Shown here piece by piece: positions 31,100-43,391 of a stretch of DNA of 64,000 bases; the first letter of the stretch is position 1; each line of letters starts with the position of its first letter. The notes beneath the pieces were generated by a model. It was not told the origin of the DNA, did not search any database, and saw only the letters and a program-made list of their open reading frames with translations. This stretch comes from Papio anubis (lineage: Eukaryota > Chordata > Mammalia > Primates > Cercopithecidae), in NCBI RefSeq assembly GCF_008728515.1, contig NC_044981.1, positions 131,441,937-131,505,936 on the forward strand. The letters run 5' to 3'. The translations under genes were made by a program, and so were the position numbers.

Positions 31100-31710
31100 T
31101 GATGGGGCTCAGAACATCATACCCCAGAGTAAGGTGCCTTGGCATGCTAAGTATTTTGACTGAAGGAGATTGGAGGCTGCAGAAGCATGCAGGTCTCTCA
31201 CCTTTTCCTGCCCTCCTTTCTCCCACCACCCTTGCTCCCCTCAAGCAAGTCATGGAAACTAAAATTCCTATCCCACAAAGTAAGTTACAAAACTTACGAA
31301 GGTCACTCTCTGATTTCCTCCTTTCATCCCTGATGATCTTCATGTGACAGGTGTCCTGCCCCATGGGGACAAGGGATATCATACAGAGACACAGGAAAAA
31401 ATCTGAACAAACAGACCTAGCTAAGTCCTCCACCCCACCCCACTGCCCAGTTTATTAGATAATATCTCTTTTTGTCCAGTCACCTTTCTCCACATCTCCA
31501 CAACTATCTATTTCTTTCATCAGACTAAGCATAGGAATACACAGTCTTCCCTGGGTCTTTGGGTCTTCATTTCTAAGGCTCCAGTATCACATAAAACTTT
31601 GGTTAAATAAATGTGTTATCCTTGTCTCTTGTTAATCTGTCTTGTGTTATAGGGATGTCAACTGTGAACCTTGCGATGGGCGAAAAAGATATTACTTTTT
31701 CTCCCCTACA
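31100..31710 (+). repeat. LTR (same family), right arm of second head-to-head pair
   Basis: It starts TG ('tgatggggctcagaacatca') and ends CA ('ttctcccctaca'). Landmarks are 'ataccccagagtaaggtgcc', 'ggttaaataaatgtgttat' with AATAAA, and 'gttaatctgtcttgtgttat'. It resembles the right arm at 4013-4510 and the reverse complement of both left arms near their 5' ends. It also interrupts the ancient L1, at a different L1 position from the left arm. Confidence 0.65.
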
Positions 31711-31714
31711 GACA

Positions 31715-32140
31715 TTTTCTCTTTTCTGTGGCCTGCCTGCTGATTTCCTTGGCTCATTTTTCTACTGAATTGTTTATAATTTGCTTGCACATTTGCTAGA
31801 AACTCTTTGCATATAATCCTTTGTTATTTGTATTGCAAATGTTTTATCTCGATCTATTTGATTGTCTTCTGTTTTTGTGTTTTCTTTTGCTGTGCTAAAG
31901 CTTTTAATTTCTGTGTAAAAAATTCTGTCAATTTGTATTATTTGTGGCTTTTTTTTTCTGTCTTGGTTAAGAAGTTTACTCCCACTACAATCTCTATCCC
32001 AAGGAAATATAAAAGTTATATGCTTTTTGTAGCCTTTACAGCTGTAGGTTCCAATATCATTCAGAGCCAGCCTTTGCCTGTGTTTGTTTTTCTAGAACCC
32101 TTTTTTATACACTTCTGTATAATCTCTTCCTATGCTCCAT
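31715..32140 (-). mobile_element. Ancient L1M fragment, third block
   Basis: 'ctagaaactctttgcatata', 'atcctttgttatttgtattg' and 'aagcttttaatttctgtgta' are antisense old L1 ORF2. The plus-strand open frame 31807-32163 is the T-rich complement and is not a gene. Confidence 0.65.
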
Positions 32141-32439
32141 CCTCTAAATTGCCCCGGATTTAGTAACAGGGGTTTGTTTGTTTTTCATTTGTTTGTGTCT
32201 TGTTTTTGCAGACTTGATCTGTTCTGTCAAAGAAGAAATCAATATGGGAATTATTAGCAAGGGCAGCTTCATTTTCAAAAGGCCTAGAGAGAAGAAAACA
32301 CATGATGAGCCCCATTGCTCAACACTTCCTGCCACATATCTCTATGCGCACACATTAGCAAGCATATTACAGCACCCCCATACTACATGGCATGGTTTCA
32401 AATTCTTCTCAGTAAAACACCTGTAACAGACTGTTTTTC
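32141..32439. other. Unassigned sequence
   Basis: No feature supported beyond short TTTG runs at 32170-32215. Confidence 0.4.
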
Positions 32440-33030
32440 TCAAAGACATCCGCAACTGTACCTCCCACCCCAGGTGCTTTCTAGAACCTTGCTACTCTCT
32501 CTTTGAGAATTGGAGTCTAATTCCCCTCCTCTTGAGTCTGGGCAGATTTGAGGCTCACCTGTAACCAACCATGTATAGCAGAAGCAACTCTGTTGGCCTC
32601 TCAAGTTTAGGTTATGAAAAATAATGCAGCTTTTTCCTTATTACTTGAAATGCTCACTCTTAAGGGTAAAATACATGCCCTTGAAGTCTTTAGCCGCCAG
32701 GTAAACAGTTCAATTACCCTGAGGCCACTATGCTGTAAGGAAGGCTAGCCCTACAGAAATAATACATGTGTGTATATATGAATATGTGTGTATATATATC
32801 TATAAATACATATATAGAGAGAGATGCCAGCCCCCAGCTGCTCCAGACCCCACTACACCAAACCACTGTATGACTGAACTACGTAAAAGACCTTCAACCG
32901 GAATTGCCCAATTGAGCTCTTTCTGAAATTGTGACCTACAGAAATCAAGAGGGACAATAAAATATCTACTGTTGTTTTAAGCCATGAAGTTTTGAGATGT
33001 TTTGTTAGAGAGCAATAAATAATTAGAATG
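32440..33030 (+). repeat. LTR-like MER repeat, family unassigned, with internal TA/TG microsatellite
   Basis: 'gaattggagtctaattcccc', 'tcttgagtctgggcagattt', 'ctgaggccactatgctgtaa', 'ccagcccccagctgctccag', 'gggacaataaaatatctac' and 'gttgttttaagccatgaagt' are ordered blocks of a common mammalian LTR with an AATAAA signal. A (TGTATA)n-type tract at 32765-32822 replaces the GA-rich middle seen in other copies. Confidence 0.6.
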
Positions 33031-35349
33031 CCATACTAGATAGAAACAACCAATAGAATGGAGTTTGCCGTGAGTTCAAACGTATTTACATCCTTTGCCT
33101 AACTATACATGAAACTTTAGGCATCTATAAGCAAGACATTTTTCAACAGAGGGCTTTTATAGGTTTTCAAATAACTCAATGATTTTGTTTCTTACTCTTG
33201 GGTATAATTCTGGTTTTGCTAACTTTCAAGAAAAGTATTCCCTACACTTCTGCAAAATAAATAACTAAAATGTAGAGAACTGAGGACTAGGGCCATATAG
33301 AACAGCTGTCTACCACCTTCTGGTTCATTTCTTTCCCTCACTTGACATGCCTAGATAAAACTTATTTCAGCAAGTCCCAAGGGATTGTCTGGTTAAGATG
33401 CTCAAAAGTCTGAAGGGGAGTTAATTTCTTAACATACCTTTTGATAATCTTACAGATATTCATAAATGTGATCAAAAAGATGCTTCATCTTATTTTTTCC
33501 TGATTCCCATTTGCCCTCTTCCCACCTCAATTCCCCACATACACATCATCTCCAGGGTAACCCATGTCAGCAATTATATCATCCTTCCATATAATCCTAT
33601 ACAGCCAGACGTGCATGTATATGACTGTACAAAAAAGCTAAGGCTTTTAAACTTGTCAGTCCCACAGACTGTGTTCACTGCTATGTGGCTGATAGCAAAC
33701 CATGCCTACCATGCTTCTTCTTTGCCTCCCACTTACACCTTTATAAAATTCCCACTCCCCAATCTTCTTTCTCACAGGGATTACTTTAATTTAGATCATT
33801 TGAAGCCGTAACATTGCTGCTTATGCTTTCATCTCTCCATCCCTCTTTTTCTCCTACCATTATGTTCTTTTTAGCAATGTTTATTGCTATTCTTCTGACC
33901 TCTTCTCAGGGAATTCAGGCACTAAAACAGATGAAAGGCTGGAAATGAGCATTACTCTTGAGAAGGGTGGTTGACAAAGGCCCTAGTCCTTCTTGATTTG
34001 GAGAACAGACAATGCCTCGCCAGATGGGTTCACTGACCTCTTCCTTTACTGATCGCCTTGCTGTTGCTTCCATATCAGCTACATATTCCAGGAGGCAAGT
34101 TAGAAAAGCACTATTAGCTTTTCCAGCTATCACTCTCCTACTGTCACCATAGCGACAGATGTTATATGAAATCAACTGCTTTATTGTGAAAACAATGTCG
34201 GTTGAACACTGGCCTTGAGGAAGTTGCGAAGATGAGATTCAATTTTGATATACTCCCTATGGGTTTTCTTTTCTATATTACTTTTTAAAATATATACTTT
34301 ATTGCAGTGTAATAATATAAAATAAAGTGAAAAGTCAAAGGGTCATCTTTTGAATTTCTTCAATGGTTCCTTGATTTAATGGTATGAGAAAAGGTCTTGG
34401 TGGAAGACTTGAAAACAAAATCAAATACGTACAAATTCACAGAACATCAGTGCAGCAAAAGAAACCACAATGGTAAATATGCTGTGTATTGAACACTGGC
34501 TGGAGTAATTTTATTCTTCTGAATGTAAACATGAAATTCTATGTCTGGATCAAAATCGGGATTAAAAACATACATTTGGAATCTGATACCTTCCCATTAA
34601 CTAATTAGAACCTGATTCATTGGAAATGAGACCATTCGGTATCCAGATGGTTGCAGACAAATCAAGTTAAATAATGGCACAACTAATGTTTTAATCATAA
34701 ATAAGATATATAGAAATCCAGGATGGAATAACACAATAAAGTGAAAATAAAGGAGTAAGAAGTTCATATTATTATCACTAGTTTGTGCTGACAATGTATT
34801 CAGAAGACATATTACCTAAGGGGCATCTTTCTACAAATGGCTGGGGAGCATCATTCATTGACTAAGCCATCAGAGTTCAAAGGACTTTGAACTAGATTTG
34901 ATTTCAAAGACATATTTAAAAAATGCCTGACCCTTGGCATAAAATTACCCAGGATTCTGTCAGGCATATGACAAAGAAAGTGATATACACCATCTGCAAG
35001 CACCAGGAATTAGAATAAAATAATTAGATGGTGGATAGACAAAAGTGTAGTTTCAGTGTTTAATCATGTTTTTATAACCACAAATTAGAATTTAGATATA
35101 TTGCAAAGACACATTTATGAGCTTCTTTAAAACATTATGGATATCAACTTCAGTAACTGCACCACGTATTAACCTATTTCTTTGAAGCTAAACATCATAA
35201 TATATGGTAATTCACATGGACAGAATTTTCAATTAGGAAATCAGAAAATTTTGAAAACTAAAGAATGAGATTTACTTCATCTCAAGGAAAGGTATGACTA
35301 TGTTTATATGTTTATTATGCTAAATCTGGCTAAGAGGACTTTCTGGGAA
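33031..35349. other. Repeat-poor AT-rich single-copy sequence
   Basis: About 2.3 kb with no repeat I can name. Minor AT runs lie near 34285-34330. Open frames (for example 33915-34175 minus) have no recognisable domain. Confidence 0.4.
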
Positions 35350-35555
35350 CATAAGGCGTTGGCATCAGAAACCTAGGTCCAAACCTTGGATCTGTCTCTT
35401 TCTAGCTATGTGATTTAGATGAATTCCTTAACCTCTAAACCTCAGTTTTCTTATTTGTGGTATCCACCTGACAATGGGTTGTAAGGATTCAGTGAGTAAA
35501 TGCAGAGAGCTTATTTCAACTCTTAGGATATAGAACTATTATTATTGTTAGTATT
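35350..35555 (+). repeat. MIR SINE
   Basis: 'gcgttggcatcagaaaccta', 'tctttctagctatgtgattt', 'cctctaaacctcagttttct', 'ttgtaaggattcagtgagta'. The full MIR order is visible. Confidence 0.82.
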
Positions 35556-36386
35556 ATTCAGCTGTGCAATCTACCAATTTTAACACCTATTTTTCAAACA
35601 TTAGGAGTTTTAAGCTAATAATATACATTTTTAAAGCTAATTTTATTAGTGTCCTTATTGAATTGGTACAAAAAATATATCAGTTGCTCTTCACATTCAC
35701 ATTGATGCCAAACAAGGCCTCAAATCTACATATTCCATCATCTGATGTTTCTGACCAGGATTAGAAATTATCATAGGAAATACTCACATGTGCAAACAGT
35801 TTCCCTGGATGGTATGCAATAATCTGAGAGCTGTCAGAATAAAATAGCCCAAGAAGTAATGAGAAGAAAGGAAATTGGAAATAAACCCATGTGCTTCAAA
35901 TACTTACCCCCATGATAAATATTAGCCTTACATTTGCAGTATCACATTAAAAGATTACAAATGTCAATTTATTTGTAAGCTGAGATGCCTAGGATTTAGA
36001 TCAACAAGTTAATGTCAGGGGTAAATGGGCTCCTTCAGCAATCTGAGGCACAAGAAGAAAAGTAATTGGGAAACAATGAAGGATTATACAATTATAACAA
36101 ATCTAGTGAATTTGACAGATAACCATTTACCTCTGAAATTGGCTTCTGAGAAATGAAAAGAACACAGGGAACATGTAGAAAAATCAAATTAGGTTTGGAT
36201 AAGAGCTTCTGGAAAGGCAGTGTACTTCTGTTTAGAAAGCTACACCTATCTTGTGCCTTGTTATTTCAGAACCCCAAGTTGCAATATCTGAAGTAACATG
36301 ATTTGGAAGCCATGGGTCTCAGATCTTTGAATATTACAGTTTTTTAAAGAGCTCCCTAAATGTCCTCTGCATCAAATCTCCCAAGC
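35556..36386. other. Single-copy sequence
   Basis: No repeat or gene recognised. Confidence 0.4.
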
Positions 36387-36404
36387 AAAAGAAATCATCT
36401 TTGG

Positions 36405-36673
36405 GCCTGCAAGCTAGCTTGTACCTTTAATCTCAGCACTTCAGGAGGCTGAGGCAAGAGGATCACTTGAGGCCAGAAGTTCAAGACCAGCCTGGGCAAC
36501 ATAGTGAGACCCCATCTTTACAAAAATAAAACTTAACCAGATGTTGTGGCACATGCCTGCGATCTCAGCTACTCATGAGACTGAAGCAAGAGAATCACTT
36601 GAGCCCAAGAGATTGAGGCTGCAGTGATCTATGTTCTCACACTTGCACTCCAGCCAGGTGACAGAGTGAGATT
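36405..36673 (+). mobile_element. AluJ without its A-tail
   Basis: Sense old Alu: 'aggctgaggcaagaggatca', 'gcctgggcaacatagtgaga', 'tgcactccagccaggtgaca', ending 'gagtgagattc'. A perfect 18-bp direct repeat (36387-36404 and 36745-36762, core gaaatcatctttgg) is its target-site duplication. Between the Alu end and the right repeat lies a 62-bp foreign segment in place of the A-tail. Confidence 0.9.
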
Positions 36674-36735
36674 CAGAATTTTTCTGGGTTTCCCAGGCCT
36701 GCCTGACCCACCTGAGACTATACACCCAAGAGGTG
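36674..36735 (+). repeat. 62-bp duplicated segment, copy 1
   Basis: It matches 37724-37785 at 60 of 62 positions (the differences are A/G in 'gcctgRccca' and C/T in 'taYaccc'). It lies in the tail position of the AluJ. Confidence 0.95.
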
Positions 36736-36762
36736 TTTTTTAGAAAAAGAAATCATCTTTGG

Positions 36763-37275
36763 TATTTTCTTCAGTTGTCACATCAGATCTTAAAAGCAAG
36801 AAGAGAAGATTTTCCGGGAAGAGCCTGGAGACCATGGTCTGTCTCCAGCTCATGGTGATTACCCAAGATCCTTTACTGCCTCCACATGCGGTGGCCTGGG
36901 GCTGCACCTTCCCACCTTCCCCTGGCTAGCACTGACCAGAGGCGCTTTTCTGGATTCTTGACCTCAACCTCCAGCCACAGTCCTCTTCTCCACTACTCCA
37001 ATCTGAAAGGTACCATTTAGCTTCCAGTTTCCTTCTGTCGCAGTTGTTTCCTATGACTGGGAAGGCAGGATAGTGTAAAGCAACCATGAAATTAAGTAAC
37101 TGACCAACTGTGTAGAACTAAAGTTAAATCTGATGTCTGACCTAGAAGCAAACAAACTGAGAAACACGCCGTGAGACAAGTGATCTCAACTTCTATCGCC
37201 TCTCTCCTGGCCTAACTAACCGTAGGATAAATAACTATATTGCAAAACCCCTAGGGTACAGACTTCTTGTATATA
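36763..37275. other. Single-copy sequence
   Basis: No repeat or gene recognised. Confidence 0.4.
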
Positions 37276-37595
37276 CAGTCACCCTCCGTATCCATGGGCT
37301 CCATATCCATTGATTCAACCAACTACAGATCAAAATTACTTGGGTGGGGAGAGGTTACATCTGTACTGAATAGGTGCAGATTTTTTTTTTCTGTCCTTAT
37401 TCCCTAAACAATACAGTGCAACAACTATTTATGTAGCATGTACATTGTATTAGGTATTTTAAGAAATCTGGAGATTGTTTAAAGTCTAAAGAAAGAAGGA
37501 TGCATATAGGTTATAGGCAAATACTGTGTCATTTTTAAAATCAGGAACTTGAGCATCAGCAGATTTGGGTATCCATGGGGAATCCTCCCACTCAG
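37276..37595 (-). repeat. MER2 (TcMar-Tigger) DNA transposon
   Basis: 'cagtcaccctccgtatccat', 'attccctaaacaatacagtg', 'gtacattgtattaggtattt', 'gcatataggttataggcaaa' and 'gggtatccatggggaatcc' give the Tigger-derived MER2 order. It is preceded by TA as expected for a mariner/Tigger target. The last ~25 bp on the right are lost or unrecognisable. Confidence 0.82.
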
Positions 37596-37723
37596 AGAAA
37601 ACCTCCGGGAGCCTGAGTTGGCCCAGTGTCTCCTCAGAGTCTCTCTTCTTATGACTGTTCTACAGTTGTGCTTCGGGCAGGCACTTGAGTAGCAACACCC
37701 AGCAGACCCCAAACTGTCAGTTC
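37596..37723. other. Unassigned sequence
   Basis: This flanks the source copy of the 62-bp duplication. No family recognised. Confidence 0.4.
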
Positions 37724-37785
37724 CAGAATTTTTCTGGGTTTCCCAGGCCTGCCTGGCCCACCTGAGACTATATACCCAAGAGGTG
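37724..37785 (+). repeat. 62-bp duplicated segment, copy 2 (probable source)
   Basis: See 36674-36735. Here the segment sits in continuous unassigned sequence with no target-site structure, which suggests it is the original copy. Confidence 0.85.
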
Positions 37786-37989
37786 GGCTGGAACACTGGG
37801 CTAGTCTGTGGGAGTGGAGAACCGAAGCACAAATAGCAGATTCCTGTGAACAATGAACTTCAAGGAAAGAGAATTTCCTGAAGGAAATCAGATGGAGAGG
37901 CTGGGGCATTATGCTGTGCCCCCTGTCTTCAGTTAACATGTTTTTCTTGAGAATTCAGGTATGCAGGGTACTTGCAATTAGAGCTGTTG
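37786..37989. other. Unassigned sequence
   Basis: No repeat recognised. Minus-strand open frames over 37479-37939 span MER2 and the duplicated segment and are not supported as coding. Confidence 0.35.
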
Positions 37990-38564
37990 TAAAAGGTATG
38001 ACTTCCCTTTTTTCAAGTGAAAGTAAGTTTATTAGGAAAGTCAAGAAAGAATGGCTACTCCACAGGCAGAGCAGCAGCATGGGCTGCCCGACTGATTATA
38101 CTTATAGTTATTTCTTGATTATATGCTAAACAAGGGGCGGATTATTCATGAGTTTTCTGGGAAAGGGGTGGGCAGTTCCTGGAACAGAGGGTTCCTCCTG
38201 CCGTTCTTAGACCATATAGGGTAACTTCCTGATGTTGCCGTGGCATCTGTAAACCGTCATGGTGCTGGTGGGAATGTCTCTCAGCGTGCTAATACATTAT
38301 AATTAGCGTATAATGAGCAGTGAGGACAACAAGAGGTCACTTTCCATACTTTCACCATTGTAGTTTTGGTGGGTTTTGGCCGGTTTCTTTATCACAAACT
38401 GTTTTATTAGCAAGGTCTTTGTGACCTGTATCTTGTGCTGTTCTCCTTTCTCATCCTGTGACTAAGAATGCCTAACCTCCTGAGAATGCAGCCTAGTAGG
38501 TCTCAGACTTACTTTACCCAGTCCCTATTCAAGATGGAGGCACCTGGTTCAACCACCTCTGACA
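37990..38564 (-). repeat. ERV1-type 3' LTR lacking most of U5
   Basis: On the minus strand it begins TG with 'tgtcagaggtggttgaacca' (5' end at 38564), holds 'ctccatcttgaatagggact', and reaches an AATAAA signal (reverse 'tttatt' near 38027) before stopping about 25 bp later at 37990. The U5 part is absent. Immediately upstream of its 5' end (38565-38590) the minus strand is purine-rich (agggagaggggaaata), like a polypurine tract, so this is a 3' LTR attached to internal sequence. Confidence 0.7.
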
Positions 38565-39321
38565 TATTTCCCCTCTCCCTTTTACAAGGGAATCCTTAAT
38601 CCTAAGAATTGTAGGGGGGTGAAGATCTATCTTCTGTAACTTCTTCAGACTGAATAGGAGCAATGATAGTCCTGCCTAACTATTGGGATCTGTTGTATTC
38701 AGAGTAGAGAGAAGTTCAGTCAGAAAGCGTAGGTATGGTAAGGGCCATTCATAACTCATGAGTTCCACAAAAGGTGATATCTGGAAGATTAATAAGTATT
38801 CAGTTGAAGAAAACATTGAGTAAGCTTATCTTGCATTCCTACACAAAGGGTACAACAGCAAATATATTCCACAACGGTAAAGTAAAATTAGCAAAATTAT
38901 CCCAAATAAGCTAAATAAGAAGACGTTTCATGAACTGATCAGCTGTTGGCACCAAACTGACATGGAGTTGCTAGCTGATTCCAATACATGCCCAGAATTA
39001 GAATACTGATCCAGATTTTTACACTACCCATCCCTCTTGTTTCTTCTGGGCAGCAGCCAGAGATCACTGGTTGATTCAGAAGAATAAGCAGACTCAGTCT
39101 AAATTGTAGAAGAAAACTCAAAAACAACTGATAAGTCTAGAATTAATAACAGGAGTACTACAGTTCTTGAAACATAATTTTTCTCTCCCCAGTCTCCCAT
39201 TTTTACTAAAGACAAATCACAATAGGACCGATTTGTTTGCAAAAAAAAAGCTTTGGTGTTTTACTTGGCCTGATTATTTGTATAAAGTGTAGCAAGAATA
39301 ACTATTTTCACAAAGGCTTTT
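38565..39321 (-). mobile_element. Endogenous retrovirus internal 3' region, part 1 (broken)
   Basis: This is the sequence upstream of the 3' LTR and its polypurine-like tract, so it is the retroviral 3' internal region by position. No intact retroviral frame remains; only short minus-strand frames such as 38939-39127 exist, with no domain I can confirm. It is interrupted by the L1 at 39334-45428 and appears to resume at 45441. Confidence 0.5.
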
Positions 39322-39333
39322 TAAATTGGCTTT
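39322..39333. repeat. L1 target-site duplication, left
   Basis: taaattggcttt, identical to 45429-45440. Confidence 0.9.
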
Positions 39334-39548
39334 TATTGTGTATACATTATTATTATACTTTAGGATTTAGCGGGTACATGTGCATAACGTGCAGGTTTGT
39401 TGCGCATATGCGCGCCATGTTGGTGCTGCACCCATCACCCTCGTCATTTACATCGGTATAAATCCCAATGCAATCCCTCCCCCTCCCCCTCCCATGATAG
39501 GCCCGGTGTGTGATGTTCCCCTTCCTGGAGTCCAAGTGATCTCATTGT
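39334..39548 (-). other. L1 3' UTR
   Basis: Reverse of the G-rich polypurine segment ('cctccccctccccctccc') and of the terminal 'cacgttatgcacatgtaccc'-like text. It is shorter than the usual ~205-bp 3' UTR plus tail by small deletions only. Confidence 0.8.
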
Positions 39549-42500
39549 TCAGTTCCACCTATGAGTGAGAACATCTGCGGTGTTTAGTTTTTCTGTTCTT
39601 GTGATGGTTTGCTTCAAGAATGATGGTTTCCAGCATGTGTCCCTACAAAGGACCGCGAACTCTATCCTTTTGCGGCTGCATAGTATTCCCACATGGTGTA
39701 TATGTGCCCACATTTTCTTAATCCAATCATCACTGATGGACATTTTGGGTTGATTCAAGTCTTTGCTATTGTGAATAGTGCATAATAAACATCGTGCATG
39801 TGGTAACATAGCGGCTGTTGCAATCCTTTGGGTATATACCCAGTAAATGGGATATGGCTGGGTCATATGGTACATCTGATTCTAGATCCTTGAGGAATCG
39901 CCATACTGTTTTTCCATGATGGTTGAACTAGTTTAATCCACCAACAGTGTAAAAGTGTTCCTATTTCTCCCTCCTCTCCAGCACCTGTTGTTTTCTGACT
40001 TTTGGTATGTTAACTGGTGTGAGATGGTATCTCATTGTGGTCTTGATTTGCATTTCTCCTGGTGGCCGTGGTAGGCATTTCTCCATGTGTCTGTTGGCTG
40101 TATGGAATGTCTTCTTTTGAGAAATGTCTGTTCCTTATCCCGCTTTGCCCACTTTTTTTGATGGGGTTGTTTGTTTTCTTTGCATTTGTTTGATTCTTTG
40201 TAGGTTCTGGATATTAGCCCTTTGTCAGATGAGTAGATTGAAAAAATTTTCTCCCCATTCTGTGAGTTGCCTGTTCACTCTGATGGTAGTTTCTTTTGCT
40301 ATTAGAAGCTCTTTAGTTTAATTAGATCCCATTTGTCAATTTTGTGGCTTTTGCTGCGTTGCTTTTGGTGTTTTTAGACGTGAAGTCTCTTTACTTATGC
40401 CTATGTCCCTGAATGTGCTACCTAGGTTTTCCTCTAGGATTTTTTATGATATTAGGTCTAACATTTAGAGTATACAAATATCTTGAGATTAATTTTTAGG
40501 TATAAGAGGAGTAAGGAAAGGATCAGTTTCAGCTTTCTACTTATGGCTAGCCAATTTTCCCAGCACCATTTATTAAATAGGGAATCCTTTCCCCATTTCT
40601 TGTTTCTCTCAGGTTTGTCAAAGATCAGATGGCTGTAGATGTGTGGTATTATTTCTGAGGACTCTGTTCTGTTCCATTGGTCCTATTTCTCTGTTTTGGT
40701 ACCAGTACCATGCTGTTTTGTTGACTGTAGCCTTGTGGTATAGTTTGAAGTCAGGTGGCGTGATGCCTCCAGCTTTGTTCTTTGACTTTAGGATTGTCTT
40801 GGAGATCGCGGGCTCTTTTGGTTCCATATGAACTTTAAAGCAGTTTTCCAATTCTGTGAGAAGCCTCATTGGTAGCTTGATGGGGATGGCATTGAATCTG
40901 CAATTACCTTGGGCACTATGGCCATTTTCAATCGTAAGTCTTCCTATCCATGAGCATGTTATGTTTCTTCCATTTGTTTGTGTCCTCTTTTTATTTCACT
41001 GACGGTGGTTTGTAGTTCTCCTAGAAGAGGTCCTTTACATCCATATGCATTGGATTCCTAGGTATTTTATTCTCTTTGAAGCAATTGTGAATGGAGTTCA
41101 TTCACGTTTGGCTCTGTTGCATATATTACTGGTGTAGCAGGTAGCGCGTTTTTGCACATTAATTTTTATCCTGAGACTTTGCTGAAGTTGCTTATCAGCA
41201 AGGAGATTTTGGGCTGAGACAGTAGGGTTTTCTAAATATACAATCATGTCATCTGCAAAGAAGGACATTTGATTTCTTCTTTTCCTAACAGATACCCTTG
41301 ATTTCTTTCTCTTGCCTAATTGCCCCTAGCAGAACTTCCAACACTATGTTGAATAAGTGGTGAGAGGGGCATCCTGTCTTTGTCTGCCAGTTTTCAAAGG
41401 GTACCAGTTTTGCCCATTCAGTATGATGGCTGTGGGTTTGTCTAAAATGCTTATTATTTTTGAGTGCGTTCCATCAATACCGAGATTTATTGGCGTTTTT
41501 TAGCATGAAGGGCTGTTGAATTTTGTCAAAAAGCTGCACTGCATCTATTGAGATAATCATGTGGTTCTTGTCTTTGGTTCTGTTTATATGCTGGATTGTG
41601 TTTATTGATTTAGCATTATGTTGAGCCAGCCTTGCATCCAGGGATGAAGCCCCACTTGATCATGGTGGTCAAGCTTTTTGATGTGTTGCTGAATCCATTT
41701 TATGATATTTTATTGAGGATTTTGCATCGATGTTGCATCAGGGATAGTGGTCTAAAATTCTCTTTTTTTTGTTGTGTCTCTGCCAGGCTTTGGTATCAGG
41801 ATGATGTGTTGGCCTATAAAATGAGTTGGGAGGATTCCCTCTCTTTTTTCCTGTGTTGGAATGGTTTAGAAGAATGGTACCAACTCCTCCTTGTACCTCT
41901 GGTAGAATTCCTTCAATAGATCCATCTGGTCTGGACTTTTTGGTTGGTGACTGTAATTACTGCCTCAATTTCAGAGCCTACTATTGGATTATTCCAGGGA
42001 TTCAACTTTCTTCCTGGTTTAGTCTTGGAGAGTCTTTCCAAGTGTCAGGAAATTACCCATTTCTTCTAGATTTTTCTGATTTATTTGCATAGAGGTGTTT
42101 ATAGTATTCCTCTGATGGTGGTTCGTATTTCTGTGGGGTCGTTGGTGATATCCCTTTATCATTTTAATTGTGTCTATTTGATTCTTCTCTCTTTTCTTCT
42201 TTATTAGTCTTGCTAGTGGTCTGTCAATTTTGTTGATCTTTTCAAAGCCAACTCCTAGTTCATTGATTTTTGGAGGGTTTTCTAATGTCTCTATCTCCTT
42301 CAGTTTCTGCTCGTCCTTAGTTATTTCTTGCCTTCTGCTAGCTTTGAGATGTGTTTGCTCTTGCTTCTCTAGTTCTTTTAGTGAGATGTTAGGTGTCAAT
42401 TTAGATCTTTCCAGCTTTCTCTTGTGGGCTTGGTGTATAAATTTCCCTCTACACACTGCTTTAAATGTGTCCCCAGAGATTCTGGTATGTTGTATCTTTG

Positions 42501-43326
42501 TTCTCATTGGTTTCAAAAGAACATCTTTATTTCTGCCTTCATTTAGTTATGTACCCAGTAGTCATTCAGGAGCAGGTTGTTCAGTTTCATGTAGATTGGC
42601 CGGTTTTGATTGAGTTTCTTAAATCCTGAGTTCTGGACATTGCACTGTGTTGAAACAGTTTGTTATAATTTCTGTTCTTGTACATTTGCTGAGGAGTGCT
42701 TTGCTTCCAATTCATTGGTAGAATTTTGGAGTAAGTCTGATGTGGTGCTGAGGAAAGAATGTATATTCTGTTGATTTGGGGTGGAGAGTTCTATAGATGT
42801 CTATTAGGTCTGCTTGCTGCAGAGATGAGTTCAGTCCCTGGATATCCTTGTTAACTTTCTGTCTTGTTGATCTGTCTAATGTTGACAGTGGAGTGTTGAA
42901 GTCTCCCATTATTATTGTATGGGAGTCTAAGTCTCTTTGTAAGTCTCTAAGGACACTTTATGAATCCTGGAATTGCTCCTATAAGGGTGCATATATATTT
43001 AGGATAGTTAGCTCTTCTGTTGAATTGATCCCTTTACCATTATGTAATGGCCTTCTTTGTCTCTTTTGATCTTTGATGGTTTAAAAGTCTGTTTTTATCA
43101 GAGACCCAGGTTGCCCTGCTTTTGTTCTCCATTTGCTTGGTAGATCTTCCTCCATCCCTTTATTTAAGCCTATATGTATGTCTCGTGTGAGATGGGTCTC
43201 CTGAATACAACAAACTGATGGGTCTTGACTCTTTATCCACTTTGCCAGTCTGTGTCTTTTTAATTGGAGCATTTAGTCCATTTACATTTAAGGTTAAGAT
43301 TGTTATGTGTGAACTTGTCCTGCCAT
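39549..43326 (-). pseudogene. Broken L1 ORF2 (endonuclease/reverse transcriptase)
   Basis: It runs from ATG at 43326 to a TGA near 39551, about 50 bp shorter than the usual 3.8 kb. A one-base deletion just after the start gives TAA at codon 8. An extra A about 45 bases later restores the frame. Recognisable coding blocks remain at 43081-43272 and 42712-42909 (endonuclease, including a GDFN motif), 42019-42516 (linker to reverse transcriptase) and 40618-40869 (C-terminal part), separated by stops and indels. The product would have nicked DNA and reverse transcribed L1 RNA; this copy cannot. Confidence 0.9.
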
Positions 43327-43391
43327 TGTAGGTAGTAACTGGTTATTTTGCTCATTAGTTGATGCAGTTTTCTTCCTAGCCTCGATGGTCT

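Noticed and set aside
31807..32163. 118-codon hydrophobic plus-strand frame resembling a membrane protein
   Set aside because: It is the complement of an antisense ancient L1 ORF2; T-rich antisense L1 often yields hydrophobic frames.
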